Of a DNA stretch of 64,000 nucleotides, positions 21,236 to 29,790 are shown one piece after another. The DNA is taken from contig NW_015961948.1 of the NCBI RefSeq assembly GCF_000497045.1, positions 1 through 64,000 on the forward strand. The letters are read 5' to 3'. The stretch is from Kalmanozyma brasiliensis GHG001. Its lineage: Eukaryota > Basidiomycota > Ustilaginomycetes > Ustilaginales. Within the stretch, counting starts at the first letter, position 1, and each line of letters starts with the position of its first letter. The notes beneath the pieces were generated by a model. The model saw nothing but the letters and a program-made list of their open reading frames with translations, had not been told where the DNA came from and made no database searches. Made by a program: the position numbers and the translations under genes.

Positions 21236-22387
21236 ATGTCGAGATCAGCGTCCCAGCTGCGCCTTGAGATCAAAAGCTCCAAGGTGGACGACGTCCCGAC
21301 CTTTGCGCTCGGCGTTGCAGGCGCCTCGGAGCCACTCACCTTCTGCAATCGCTTCGGCAACTCGTCAAGACCTATGCCGCTACATCGTCCTGCTTCTTTA
21401 TCCATACACACGCCAAGAAACACACAGGCCCTATTCGAGGACGAAGACGACGACATCGACGGAGAGACGGACATGCTGCTCAACCACCAAGCGAGCCCCG
21501 TCGAAAATAATCCTGAACAAAGAGACAATTTGCTCGTGTCCAACTCCGCCAGCGTCGACGGCCTTTCAAATCAGCAGACAGCGAGTTGCGTCGAGACCGT
21601 TCAGGCTGGAAACGGACGGAACGCGGTGAAGACAGAGCAGGTCGACCGACCTATCGCCCAGCTAGGCTCGTCGATGCTTCAGCCGGTCTTGGTCGGTGCG
21701 AAGAAGGTTCGATTCCTCGGCGTCAAGCAAGAAGACACAAACGACGCGGCTCGGCCCAGCAGCAGCAACACTGCGGAAACGAAGCGCATGTTTCTTGGCG
21801 CCGTCAAAGACGAGCCCTTCAGCCCGACCCTCACCAGCAGCTCGGCCTCAGAGCTTTCGACCGACAAGTCGTTCACGCGATCAGATGCTCCTTCACCACA
21901 GCCCGCTGCGAGGCTAGCGGTACCTTCAATCGTCATAACCGAGGCACCCAGTGTCGAACGCAAGCCCGCCGTCAGGATTGAGTCTGCACCACTATCGCTC
22001 CGCTCCCCTGCCCTCTGCGAGCTTTTCTCCCGAACAGGCTACTACACATATCAGTGCTTAGCGCTTATACATGCTGCGCCGCCATGCCATGAGCTGTTGC
22101 TCAGATTTCGTTCTCTAGCGCACTACCTTCTGCAGGTCTCACAGACGCCGAAGATCAAGCTCGCCGCAAAGGAGCCCAAGGACCTTAAAGCGCTGAAACA
22201 GCTGCGAGACACTCTCAAAGATGTGCTAGATCTCACCTCTATTGTCAAGCTAGATCCCGTTGCGGTGCCAAACGACGCGTGGACAAAGGCGACAGATACG
22301 TGTGTGAGACGGCTCAAGAAGATCGCCGCGCTCGTCGACAGGATGCTCCGTGCGTCTTCGCCACGGACTCTGACTGAGCCGCGATGA
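21236..22387 (+). CDS. Uncharacterised nuclear-type protein, possible family member C without zinc cluster
   Basis: 383 residues from the ATG in CGCAATGTCG; the frame continues upstream but that part reads as leader. The first 270 residues are disordered, Ser/Asp/Glu-rich and contain three copies of the SUMO-acceptor consensus (VKTE, VKQE, VKDE). Two of these lie in a short repeat, VRFLGVKQED and MFLGAVKDEP. The last 110 residues are helical (LALIHAAPPCHELLLRF ... CVRRLKKIAALVDRML), and their layout and final Cys/Leu-rich helix recall the C-terminal domain of members A and B. There is no C-x2-C finger. It stands head-to-tail behind A and B, so a diverged duplicate that lost its finger is plausible but unproven. 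Confidence 0.65.
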   Translation: MSRSASQLRLEIKSSKVDDVPTFALGVAGASEPLTFCNRFGNSSRPMPLHRPASLSIHTPRNTQALFEDEDDDIDGETDMLLNHQASPVENNPEQRDNLLVSNSASVDGLSNQQTASCVETVQAGNGRNAVKTEQVDRPIAQLGSSMLQPVLVGAKKVRFLGVKQEDTNDAARPSSSNTAETKRMFLGAVKDEPFSPTLTSSSASELSTDKSFTRSDAPSPQPAARLAVPSIVITEAPSVERKPAVRIESAPLSLRSPALCELFSRTGYYTYQCLALIHAAPPCHELLLRFRSLAHYLLQVSQTPKIKLAAKEPKDLKALKQLRDTLKDVLDLTSIVKLDPVAVPNDAWTKATDTCVRRLKKIAALVDRMLRASSPRTLTEPR

Positions 22388-22699
22388 GCATCGCCTCACA
22401 ATGTACTGCATGCACGTACAGCCGCATGCTGAGCTGCACAAGCGATTCTTACAGGGACCGAGCTCGCACTTCTGTGTTGGGCGCGGATGTGGTGGTGCCC
22501 TGCGCATGTGGTCTATAGCCAGGTCATGCTTTTTAGGTTTTTGTGACCCGAATTTATTCTTCCTTTTTCCACCAATTTTACTGTTTGCCTTATCGAGAAA
22601 AGCGTCTGCGTCATGACGAGCTGAGAAGATCTCTGTGCCTACTCCACCTTCATCGTTCGTTCGCATCACCACCAACACACCACCCTCCTTGCCATCAAG
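22388..22699. other. Short spacer with promoter of the gene at 22700
   Basis: 312 bp including an AT-rich stretch (22530-22590) and a CT-rich leader with several ACC/CAC triplets immediately before the next ATG, typical of fungal 5' untranslated regions. No gene seen. Confidence 0.55.
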
Positions 22700-23542
22700 A
22701 TGCTTGCCTCTGAGCCGCCCTTCACGAACGACGCCGAGAACGAGCTGCTGACCAGCTCTCAATCAGCCACGCTCTCCGGCCTACTCAACGAGCCCGAGTC
22801 AACACGTCTCAGCGTCTACTGCTACTTTCTCGGCAGCGACGATGCACGCACCGCAGCACTGCTGGCCACTTCCATCCCACAACCGCTCTTTCCGCTCTGC
22901 CTCGTACTCCGCTACCTCATCTTGAAGGAAGCGCAACGGCTGGGCGAGTCGAGCGTGCGCTTCAATTGGTCGCTCAAGCAGGTGCAAGCGGCGGTTGCGT
23001 CCGGTGTCCATGCGCACACCGTACACGAGACGCTCAAGGCGGACCCCACCCTCACAGGGCTCCCCGACAACTTGGCGCATCCGGATCCGCTCAGCGTGGA
23101 GCCAACCACAAAGGATGTTCACCTGCAATCGAGTCTCCAGCTCACCTTGCATTCGGCCTACCAGCTCGCTCAGTCGCTTCTACTCTGCCCGGAACCCTTC
23201 AGCGCACCACCCAGCGCCCTCGTACTCGGCTCGCTGTTCCATACAATAGCTCAGTCCAACGACGACATCACACGCGAAGATATCACCACCACTTCAACGC
23301 AGGTCGAAAAGGAGATGCTCGATTGGATTCTTCGCGATACCGAACAGCACCTTGCGATCGACGTCGAAGCGCTGAGGAAGGCCAAACGGGAACGCAAGCG
23401 GGAAGAGAAGAAGGTGCAGACGGCTGCGGCGGAGGCGGAGAAGAAGAAGGCAGCGACTGCGAGGCAGAAGGCTGTCCGATCGGGGTTCGGGCTTCTGCAG
23501 CTCGACAACGAGGATGGGGAGGACGAGAGCGAGGAGGAATAG
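22700..23542 (+). CDS. Uncharacterised protein with charged coiled-coil tail
   Basis: 280 residues starting in ATCAAGATGC. I do not recognise a catalytic domain. Residues 1-215 look globular and helical (LPLCLVLRYLILKEA-like hydrophobic helices). Residues about 218-262 form a strongly charged Lys/Glu/Ala coiled coil (EALRKAKRERKREEKK, AAAEAEKKKAATARQK), and the chain ends in an acidic DEDGEDESEEE-like tail. The LRYL block faintly recalls the non-catalytic C-terminal half of asteroid/XPG-like proteins, but no nuclease core is present, so I do not assign that. It ends only 41 bp from the convergent mannosidase gene. Confidence 0.7.
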   Translation: MLASEPPFTNDAENELLTSSQSATLSGLLNEPESTRLSVYCYFLGSDDARTAALLATSIPQPLFPLCLVLRYLILKEAQRLGESSVRFNWSLKQVQAAVASGVHAHTVHETLKADPTLTGLPDNLAHPDPLSVEPTTKDVHLQSSLQLTLHSAYQLAQSLLLCPEPFSAPPSALVLGSLFHTIAQSNDDITREDITTTSTQVEKEMLDWILRDTEQHLAIDVEALRKAKRERKREEKKVQTAAAEAEKKKAATARQKAVRSGFGLLQLDNEDGEDESEEE

Positions 23543-23583
23543 ACGAGACCTGTTGCCAGATCAGGGACCGCTCATTGGCCGAG

Positions 23584-26175
23584 CTACTTGCTCTTGAAGT
23601 CGAGGAATCCACCCGTCGACAGCGACGCAGGATTGTCGTCGGGTCCAGCACCACACCCACCAATCTCGCGGTCCGTCAGCACGATCTCCACCCTCCTCTC
23701 TGCGCCCGGCGCGCCGGGAAAGAGATCATCGAAGCTCATCCTGCAGCGCGAGCTGTGCGGCTTGCCGTCGATCAGCACCTGCTGCACGTACGCCTTGACA
23801 CCAGTTGGGATCTTTCCACCGATCGAGCGCTCATCAAACCCGCGCACTGTCACCGTCGCCTTACCCAGCAACGGATTGTCAATCGTGTACCCTGGCATGA
23901 ATGGCGACAGCACCAGCAGCTCCTTGGTGCCCGGCGTGGGGTACAGTCCCAGCAGATACCATCCGAGCAGCGAAGCCATCGCTCCATTATCGTCGTTACC
24001 CGGAATACCACCTGGCTTCAGGGAGAAGTACTTGTGCACCACCTCGCGCACACGCTGCACGCTGCGCCACGGCTTGCCGATGAAGTGGTACATGGTCGGC
24101 GTGTCGAAGCTCGGCTCATTGCCCGGTCCGTAGTAGCCCTTGTCGAAGAAGTGGTCGAGTCGCTTCTCGAATGTCGCCTTGCCGCCCATCAGCTCGACCA
24201 GACCGGCGCGATCGTGCGGAGCGTAAAAGCTGTACTCCCACGAAGACGATTCGTAGACGCCAAAGTCGTTCTCGGCCTGCAGACTGCAAGCGTGCGACTG
24301 GTTGGTGTCGAGCGGCGAGCAGAAGGTCGGGTCGGTGGGTTGGAACGTGCCGTTGGCATAGCGGCGTTGAACAAAAGTGGTGAAGCCGTCGCTGGAGGAG
24401 TGGTGGTCGAAGTTGAGGCTGTAGTTCAGTGAGGCTTTGGCGTACCGCTGGACGTCTTCGTTGGGCTTGCCGAGCGCGAGGGCGGTCATGGCAGCTGTAA
24501 AGTCGCCAAAGGCATACTCGAGCGAGCGACTCGCCTCTCGTGTCTGCTCGCCCACCGACACAGGATCAATGTAGCTGAACGGGATGTAGCCGTACAGCTG
24601 ATACGGCGCAGCCTGGCGTCCCTCGTACTCCCACTGTGGCGATGGCACGTCAAGGTCGTGCTGCATCGCTTGGTACAGCTCGTCCGTATTGACGCCTAGC
24701 GATTCGGCCGCCTTAGCATACTTGACCGCAAAATCAGCAAGCACCTCGACACCGTGGTTCGAGCCTTGCACGAATCCTTTGATCTGGTTGGCCCTGCACT
24801 CCGGCAGCCAACCCTCCTTCCGCCAGCCATCGATGTACGTCTCGACGATCTGCGCAAAATCGCCTGGACTCGACAATGAGAGGAAAGGGAACAGCGTGCG
24901 GTACGTGTCCCAGGTGCAGTACATGCCGTCGAAGTAGGGGGCGGTGGTCGGAAACGGGCCATCGCCGGTCGCGTTGTTCGGCGAGAGGAAGGTGCGATAG
25001 AAGCTCGTGTAGAAGAGTCGGCGGACGTAGTCGGGCGTGGCAGGGTCCAGCTGGATACGCTGCAGCTTGTCCTCCCACAGCGCCTGGCTGGCTGCAACGG
25101 TAGCATCGAAGTTCCAATTGCTGATCTCGGTCTCCATGTTGTGGCAGGCATTGTCGGCCGAGGCGAACGAGACACCACGTCGAACGGTGATCGTCACATC
25201 CTGCTTGGTTGCGGTGTCTACCTTGAACCCGACGACGGCGCCGGCCTGATACTGGCCGACCTGTTGGGCGAGCCTCACCCAGTGGTCTAGATCGGTACGC
25301 TTCGAATCGTACCCACGACGGTTACCGCCAAAGAACGCATGCTTGCCCAGCGTCTGCTTGCTGTCGAACTTCAGATCGACACACTGGAATGCATGGTACG
25401 GGAAGTCCCCGGGCCCCCACGAGCTGAGCCAAGTACCGTTCATCGTCAAGCGCCCAGCCTCCCAGTTGGCCTTCATCTCGCCACCCCTGAAGGTGCCCGG
25501 CGAGTCGTTGGTCCAATCGAGCACAAGATACGGGCTCGACTTTGTCCGAGCCATCTCGGCGGCAGGGAACGTATACCTCTCGAGTGTGCTCCTGCGCGTA
25601 CTGGTGACCTCGATCTTGATGCCGTTGTCGAGCGTGGTGGTAAAGTACCCGGGTCGGCCATGGTCCGTGTGATTGCGACGCATGCGTTTGCGGTCGTCGA
25701 GCAGCGTGGGGCACGCATCGATCGCGTTGTCATCGCAAAGGACGGGCATGATGCAAAAGTTGCCGTAGCTGCCGGAGCTCGAGCCGGTGCCCGAGTCGTG
25801 CAGTGGGCTGACGCCGCGCGTGGGCTGGTCCGAGGGCCACACATAGCCAGCGGGCGCGTAGCCTTCGACGTTGATGGTGGCTTTGGCCATGCCGTAGGGG
25901 ACAGAGGCACCAGCGAAGACATCGCCAGGATCGCCGTTGGCCTCGGTGCCGACAAAGATGTTGACGTACTGGGTGAGGTTGATGTCGGTGTTGGAGGCAG
26001 GAGTGACGGCGGGAGCAGGGGCGGCGACGTCACGGCCGTGCAAGATGGGATCAGAATCGACCACAAAAGGCTGTTCCGGAGTGCCTGCTTGCGATGGTAG
26101 GGCGCGCGCCGACACTTGTAGGCCAGCCTGCGCCGCTAGCAGCGTCAGCACCGAGATTCGCGTCAGTGCCATCAT
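23584..26175 (-). CDS. Secreted GH92 alpha-1,2-mannosidase-like glycoside hydrolase
   Basis: 863 residues. Predicted calcium-dependent exo-alpha-mannosidase acting on N- or O-linked mannans outside the cell. I start at MMALTRISVLTLLAAQAG, a clear signal peptide; the frame continues upstream but would bury it. GH92 landmarks: N-terminal NIFVGTEANGDPGDVFAGAS with VPYGM, then HDSGTGSSSGSYGNF, FDGMYCTWDTYRTLFPF, YIDGWRKEGWLPECRA with GFVQGSNH, and the C-terminal PGGIPGNDDNGAMASLLGWY, the strongest family signature, which contains the conserved Asp pair. Several N-x-S/T sites fit secretion. Length is normal for fungal members. Mannosidase specificity is family knowledge, not shown here. Confidence 0.93.
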   Translation of the reverse strand: MMALTRISVLTLLAAQAGLQVSARALPSQAGTPEQPFVVDSDPILHGRDVAAPAPAVTPASNTDINLTQYVNIFVGTEANGDPGDVFAGASVPYGMAKATINVEGYAPAGYVWPSDQPTRGVSPLHDSGTGSSSGSYGNFCIMPVLCDDNAIDACPTLLDDRKRMRRNHTDHGRPGYFTTTLDNGIKIEVTSTRRSTLERYTFPAAEMARTKSSPYLVLDWTNDSPGTFRGGEMKANWEAGRLTMNGTWLSSWGPGDFPYHAFQCVDLKFDSKQTLGKHAFFGGNRRGYDSKRTDLDHWVRLAQQVGQYQAGAVVGFKVDTATKQDVTITVRRGVSFASADNACHNMETEISNWNFDATVAASQALWEDKLQRIQLDPATPDYVRRLFYTSFYRTFLSPNNATGDGPFPTTAPYFDGMYCTWDTYRTLFPFLSLSSPGDFAQIVETYIDGWRKEGWLPECRANQIKGFVQGSNHGVEVLADFAVKYAKAAESLGVNTDELYQAMQHDLDVPSPQWEYEGRQAAPYQLYGYIPFSYIDPVSVGEQTREASRSLEYAFGDFTAAMTALALGKPNEDVQRYAKASLNYSLNFDHHSSSDGFTTFVQRRYANGTFQPTDPTFCSPLDTNQSHACSLQAENDFGVYESSSWEYSFYAPHDRAGLVELMGGKATFEKRLDHFFDKGYYGPGNEPSFDTPTMYHFIGKPWRSVQRVREVVHKYFSLKPGGIPGNDDNGAMASLLGWYLLGLYPTPGTKELLVLSPFMPGYTIDNPLLGKATVTVRGFDERSIGGKIPTGVKAYVQQVLIDGKPHSSRCRMSFDDLFPGAPGAERRVEIVLTDREIGGCGAGPDDNPASLSTGGFLDFKSK

Positions 26176-26668
26176 TGTGAACGGGGGAGCAGCTTTGAGA
26201 ACGGGGAAATGACGATGACATTGTCCCAAATGGCCACCTTTTTTACCCGAGCTTGAGCCAGACGAAGCCACTGAGACGCTAGCCATTGCCACCCCATCCC
26301 ACCATTTGGTGGTGGGTCCTTCGCATCGCTACGCCCCACCTCGTGCTCATGTGCACTGCCCCACTTCGGTGACGCACGCCCCTCTGCAGCCAGATGAAGC
26401 GGGACTCGAGGCTAAATTGAGCAAGATATCCCTGAGCGCCTCGAGCGGCTAGTGGCGGTGGTGGCTCGGAGCTTGATATGCAGGGCGATGGGGTCATACA
26501 GTAGCAAGACGCTCGGTGCCAGTTCTACCTCTCACCAGATGGTCGCGTTGCAGTGCAAAACCAGTCCAAAGGGCGGGGCAGCAGAAATGGCATGGCTACG
26601 CATACATGTGGTGTTTAAAGGATCCTTTCTCTACACGAAGTGGTCTCGAAGAGGGTCTGGACTCAGTT
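26176..26668. other. Intergenic: mannosidase promoter and 3' flank of LOR gene 1
   Basis: 493 bp, no gene seen. Both flanking genes are on the minus strand. Confidence 0.55.
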
Positions 26669-27396
26669 TCAGTAACGCTCGCGTCTGTCGTGGTACGCCT
26701 CGTCCAAGCAGACGCAGAGGGCCGAGACAAAGGCGGCATCCACACCAGGAGCGACGGTGACATCGTATGTCTGCTTGTCGACTGATGGTGGTAAGTAGGG
26801 TCAGTGAGCGGTCCACCTTGCAAGCGGTAGCTGGGTCGAGACTTACAGAAAATGTCGCCCATGCTGCCGTAGTCCCTGGAGATGCTGGCAACGATAAAGC
26901 CCGAGTCGGTGGTGATTTGGGCGACGCCCGAGAGCCATCGTCCTCTCAGAGTCCAGCGCTGGCGGCGTCCATCGCCCGCAAGGTTGTCAAAGACAATTTC
27001 GAGCTTTGGGTTGAAGTAGCCGATCTTGTCGACGGTGAAGAGGAGCTTTTTGGACGGGTCACAGCTTTCGCCTTGATAGGAGCTTGTGAAGAAGCCAACA
27101 TGACAAAACTCGAACAACTGTCTGCCAGTGTGGTCGAGCAGAATCTTTTTGCTTGAGAGGGAGAAGACCTTGGCGTCGACTTTGAAGAGCAGTGCGCCGA
27201 TGACGGCATCCTTGATCTTGAAGTCGTCGCCAGAGTGGGACCATTTGAGCTCGCGGACGCGGAGCGTGATGGGTGTCGTGTGGCGTGTATATTCGGCAAT
27301 GATACCCATAGGATAAGGTGGAGGGGGAAGCGGAACGATGATCGGGGGAGGTCCCGACATGGGCACTGTCGGTCTACCCTTGCCGGTGAAGCTCAT
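26669..27396 (-). CDS. LURP-one-related (LOR/Tubby C-terminal-like) protein 1, two exons
   Basis: 220 residues. Exon 1 is 27396-26847, the intron 26846-26782 plus the acceptor base pairs (donor GTAAGT, acceptor ATCAG, 65 nt), and exon 2 is 26781-26669. The splice completes a Phe codon and yields a C-terminus (DKQTYDVTVAPGVDAAFVSA, then LCVCLDEAYHDRRERY) that matches the paralogue at 31816 closely, which confirms the junction. A Pro-rich N-terminus leads into a beta-rich LOR core: ITLRVRELKWS, LFKVDAKVFSLSSKKILLD, GRQLFEF, YQGESCDPSKKLLFTVDKIG and WTLRGRWLSGVAQI. LOR proteins share the Tubby-like barrel; plant members respond to infection, and the fungal role is unknown. Shares a 53-bp upstream block with LOR gene 2. 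Confidence 0.85.
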
Positions 27397-27551
27397 GGTG
27401 CTGATACGTAGTGTCTAGACGAGGCTGAGTCGAGCTACGTGCTCGGAAGCCAGCTGATCTGGTGAAGAGATTAATACAGTGACGAGGAGGCGACACGAAG
27501 GTGCACGAAAAACAAGGTCGTTCTTGAGCACTTCTGCGCACTGCCTCTAGG

Positions 27552-27604
27552 AGTCTTTGCGCATGTGACTGTGTGGCGGTGAAGTCCCCACCGCATCCCC
27601 ACCA
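27552..27604 (-). promoter_or_regulatory. Conserved upstream block of LOR gene 1 with CGG-N11-CCG palindrome
   Basis: Read on the minus strand, this 53-bp block matches the one upstream of the paralogue (31592-31644) at 49 of 53 positions by eye. Its core is the inverted repeat GCGGTG-N7-CACCGC at 27576-27594, which is CGG-N11-CCG. It lies about 180-200 bp before the start codon. The rest of the two upstream regions is not visibly conserved. Confidence 0.7.
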
Positions 27605-27933
27605 ATGGCACATCTTCGGAATCGCCTGGCCTCGGAGCTTCCGACTGTGACCTGATCAGCCGAAGGTGTGCCATTGTGCGCTATCATGCAAATGTGGCCG
27701 TGCAGCTAGAATTCATGCGAAAGCGTCACTTTGCGCTAGACCAGCTCAAAGCGCCGATGTCATCGGACTCAGCCGTTTTGTTTATATCTTCAGCAGGCTC
27801 GGCGCCGAGGGAATGAGCGATGCGATTCACAGCAGAACAAGATCATGACATGGTGTGCGATGGGATAGGCAGGAGCCGGACCGCATTTTGGTGCTTGCAA
27901 GTCAGGTGCGGCCGGACAGAAATGTGAGAGGCT
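27605..27933. other. Remainder of the LOR1/DUF1295 intergenic region
   Basis: No gene seen; it carries the 3' flank of the DUF1295 gene and the distal promoter of LOR gene 1. Confidence 0.5.
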
Positions 27934-28824
27934 TCACTTCTTGCTGCCGATGAAGGGCACAAAGCAGGGAACCTCCTCCTTGTACTTCTTCCACTGCGGG
28001 TTATCCTTGTGCTTCTTATCGCCGCTCTCCTCGAGCATGGGCACACCCGAGATGAATCGAATGAGGCCGTATTCGAGCAGCGGGCTGAGCGCAGCCAGAC
28101 CCACCGCCCAGGTTGGGTAGAAGGTGCCTGCGTTGGCGATTGCCGAGGTGGAAAGGATGAACTGACCCGCCCAGAGACTGACCTCGCCAAAGTAGTTAGG
28201 GTGTCGAGACCAGCTCCACACTCCGGACGTGATGAAGGGCTCCTTGTGCTTGCCTGCCTCGCGGTCCTCTCGCCACTGCGACTTTTGACGATCGGCGGTG
28301 ACCTCGAGACCCATGCCGGCGATCCAGATGGCGAGACCGATGTAGTCGCGAGGGCCCAGAGGTGGCTGCGATGCCTTGGGGATCGAGTTGACGAGGTAGA
28401 CGGGGAGAGCAGTGATCGCGATCCAGGTAGCCTGCATCATCCAGGCGCCAAAGAACTTGGGAGGGCTCTGCTTGATCTCATCGAAGCGGCTGTCGCTGCC
28501 GGACTTTTGAATGCGCTGAAAGAGGAAGCTGCCGAGACGGATGGCCCAGAAGAGCGTGAGTCCGGTCATGATGGCCTGACGAGGGTGGAACGCCGAGAGG
28601 GACGTGGGCAACGAGATGTTTTTGAAGCCGTCGACGTAGCGTGCTCGGATCCATGGCATGTAGAGCGAGGCACCCGCCGCCGAGATGAAGCCGAGCGAGC
28701 CACATAGGTCGTAGTACTTTTCGGTCTTGAGAGGCACCGCGATGGCTGCGCAGGCTGCCTGGAAGCCGTAGATGAGCCCAAGGGTGGGGAGAAGGGCCTT
28801 GAGACCCACGGTGTAGGTGCTCAT
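27934..28824 (-). CDS. DUF1295 / steroid 5-alpha-reductase-like membrane protein
   Basis: 296 residues with about six to seven hydrophobic segments. Family hallmarks of the DUF1295 branch of the isoprenylcysteine methyltransferase/steroid-reductase fold are visible: FWAIRLGSFLFQRIQKSG, DYIGLAIWIAGMGLEVTADR, and the C-terminal FITSGVWSWSRHPNYFGEV with SLWAGQF, which holds the cofactor-binding Arg-His-Pro-Asn-Tyr motif. The C-terminal segment (PQWKKYKEEVPCFVPFIG, then SKK) is also typical. Probably an ER enzyme acting on a lipid or quinone-like substrate with NADPH; no member gives a certain reaction. A TATA-like box lies 70-75 bp upstream. Confidence 0.85.
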   Translation of the reverse strand: MSTYTVGLKALLPTLGLIYGFQAACAAIAVPLKTEKYYDLCGSLGFISAAGASLYMPWIRARYVDGFKNISLPTSLSAFHPRQAIMTGLTLFWAIRLGSFLFQRIQKSGSDSRFDEIKQSPPKFFGAWMMQATWIAITALPVYLVNSIPKASQPPLGPRDYIGLAIWIAGMGLEVTADRQKSQWREDREAGKHKEPFITSGVWSWSRHPNYFGEVSLWAGQFILSTSAIANAGTFYPTWAVGLAALSPLLEYGLIRFISGVPMLEESGDKKHKDNPQWKKYKEEVPCFVPFIGSKK

Positions 28825-29790
28825 GATGGGCGTTCGTAAAGTGCGATGGTGGTGGCGAAGGGCGACGATCGACGAAGAGCGAGGCTAGTCAGCAATATAT
28901 CCATCCTCTGTTGCCGCTTGGTATTTAGGCCTGCTTCGCAAGCTTCTCGACAACGACAACGCCAGGGTTCCCGAAAGCAAGGTGACAAGCCAACGTGGCT
29001 CCGTTAGGCAAGCACGGCACTTCCGCGGGAAGCTGATTCACTTCTCTTGTTGAGCCATGGCCGGAGAGCGGGCTCGACCGCCGAAGAGCTTTGATGTGGA
29101 GGGATTTTTGGCTCAGAAGCGCCCGCGGACAATCCGACGCAAAGACGCAACGTGTTCAGTGCTATGGTCTCACATCTCAGGGATTTTCGCTCGTCAGCGT
29201 CGGTCCAGACACGTTTGCGTTGAGGGTCAGACAAGATGATCAGCGTGCAGCGGAGCATTGAAAACAGTCGTCATCTCAACGCTTCCGAGCGGCAGTGCGG
29301 ACCCTAGCTCGCTTCCATTTGATCGATCCATTCGGGAAGCTCGCATGTTGTTCCATCGCAGAGAAGACCCATTGTAGTCTGTCCAATCTCGATCGGGCGC
29401 TTGTATCGAAACAGCTGAGACGAGCAGCACGTCAAACGTCACAGCATGCGTTTTACGTCTGTGCAGCCACGGACTCCTAGGATATGCCGCCTGTCGATCT
29501 TGGCATCGGAAGCTAGCCGACCAGTCTGACTGGATTCGTGCTGCAGCCGCCTTTTTCGAAAATTGCTATTCTGGACCCGCTCAGTCAACCGTGCAGCACG
29601 ACAGCTGTCTCTCTCACAAGCAAAGAACACGATTTCATGTTTTTCGGCCTCCGATGCGACTTTGTGTGATGGATAAACATTGCTTGCTCCTATTTGTGCG
29701 TGTCGAAGCTGTCAAGCGTTTCCATCCGATCCGATCTTGTTCCTTCGTTACCATCATCACCATCCCTGGACACTCTTCCCTGTGTTGACC
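28825..29790. other. 966-bp divergent intergenic region (DUF1295 / Pns1-like)
   Basis: This is the centre of the symmetrical LOR block. No gene is supported, as frames are under 75 codons and overlap. A CT-rich leader with Ser/Thr-type triplets runs into the Pns1-like start. Confidence 0.55.
28894..28899 (-). promoter_or_regulatory. TATA-like element of the DUF1295 gene
   Basis: TATATT on the minus strand (within GGATATATTGCT), 70-75 bp before the ATG, the same spacing seen at other genes in this window. Confidence 0.45.

Noticed and set aside
22966..24432. 488-codon plus-strand frame across the ends of the coiled-coil and GH92 genes
   Set aside because: It overlaps two well-supported genes in other frames, has no recognisable domain and an Arg/His/Val-rich shadow composition.
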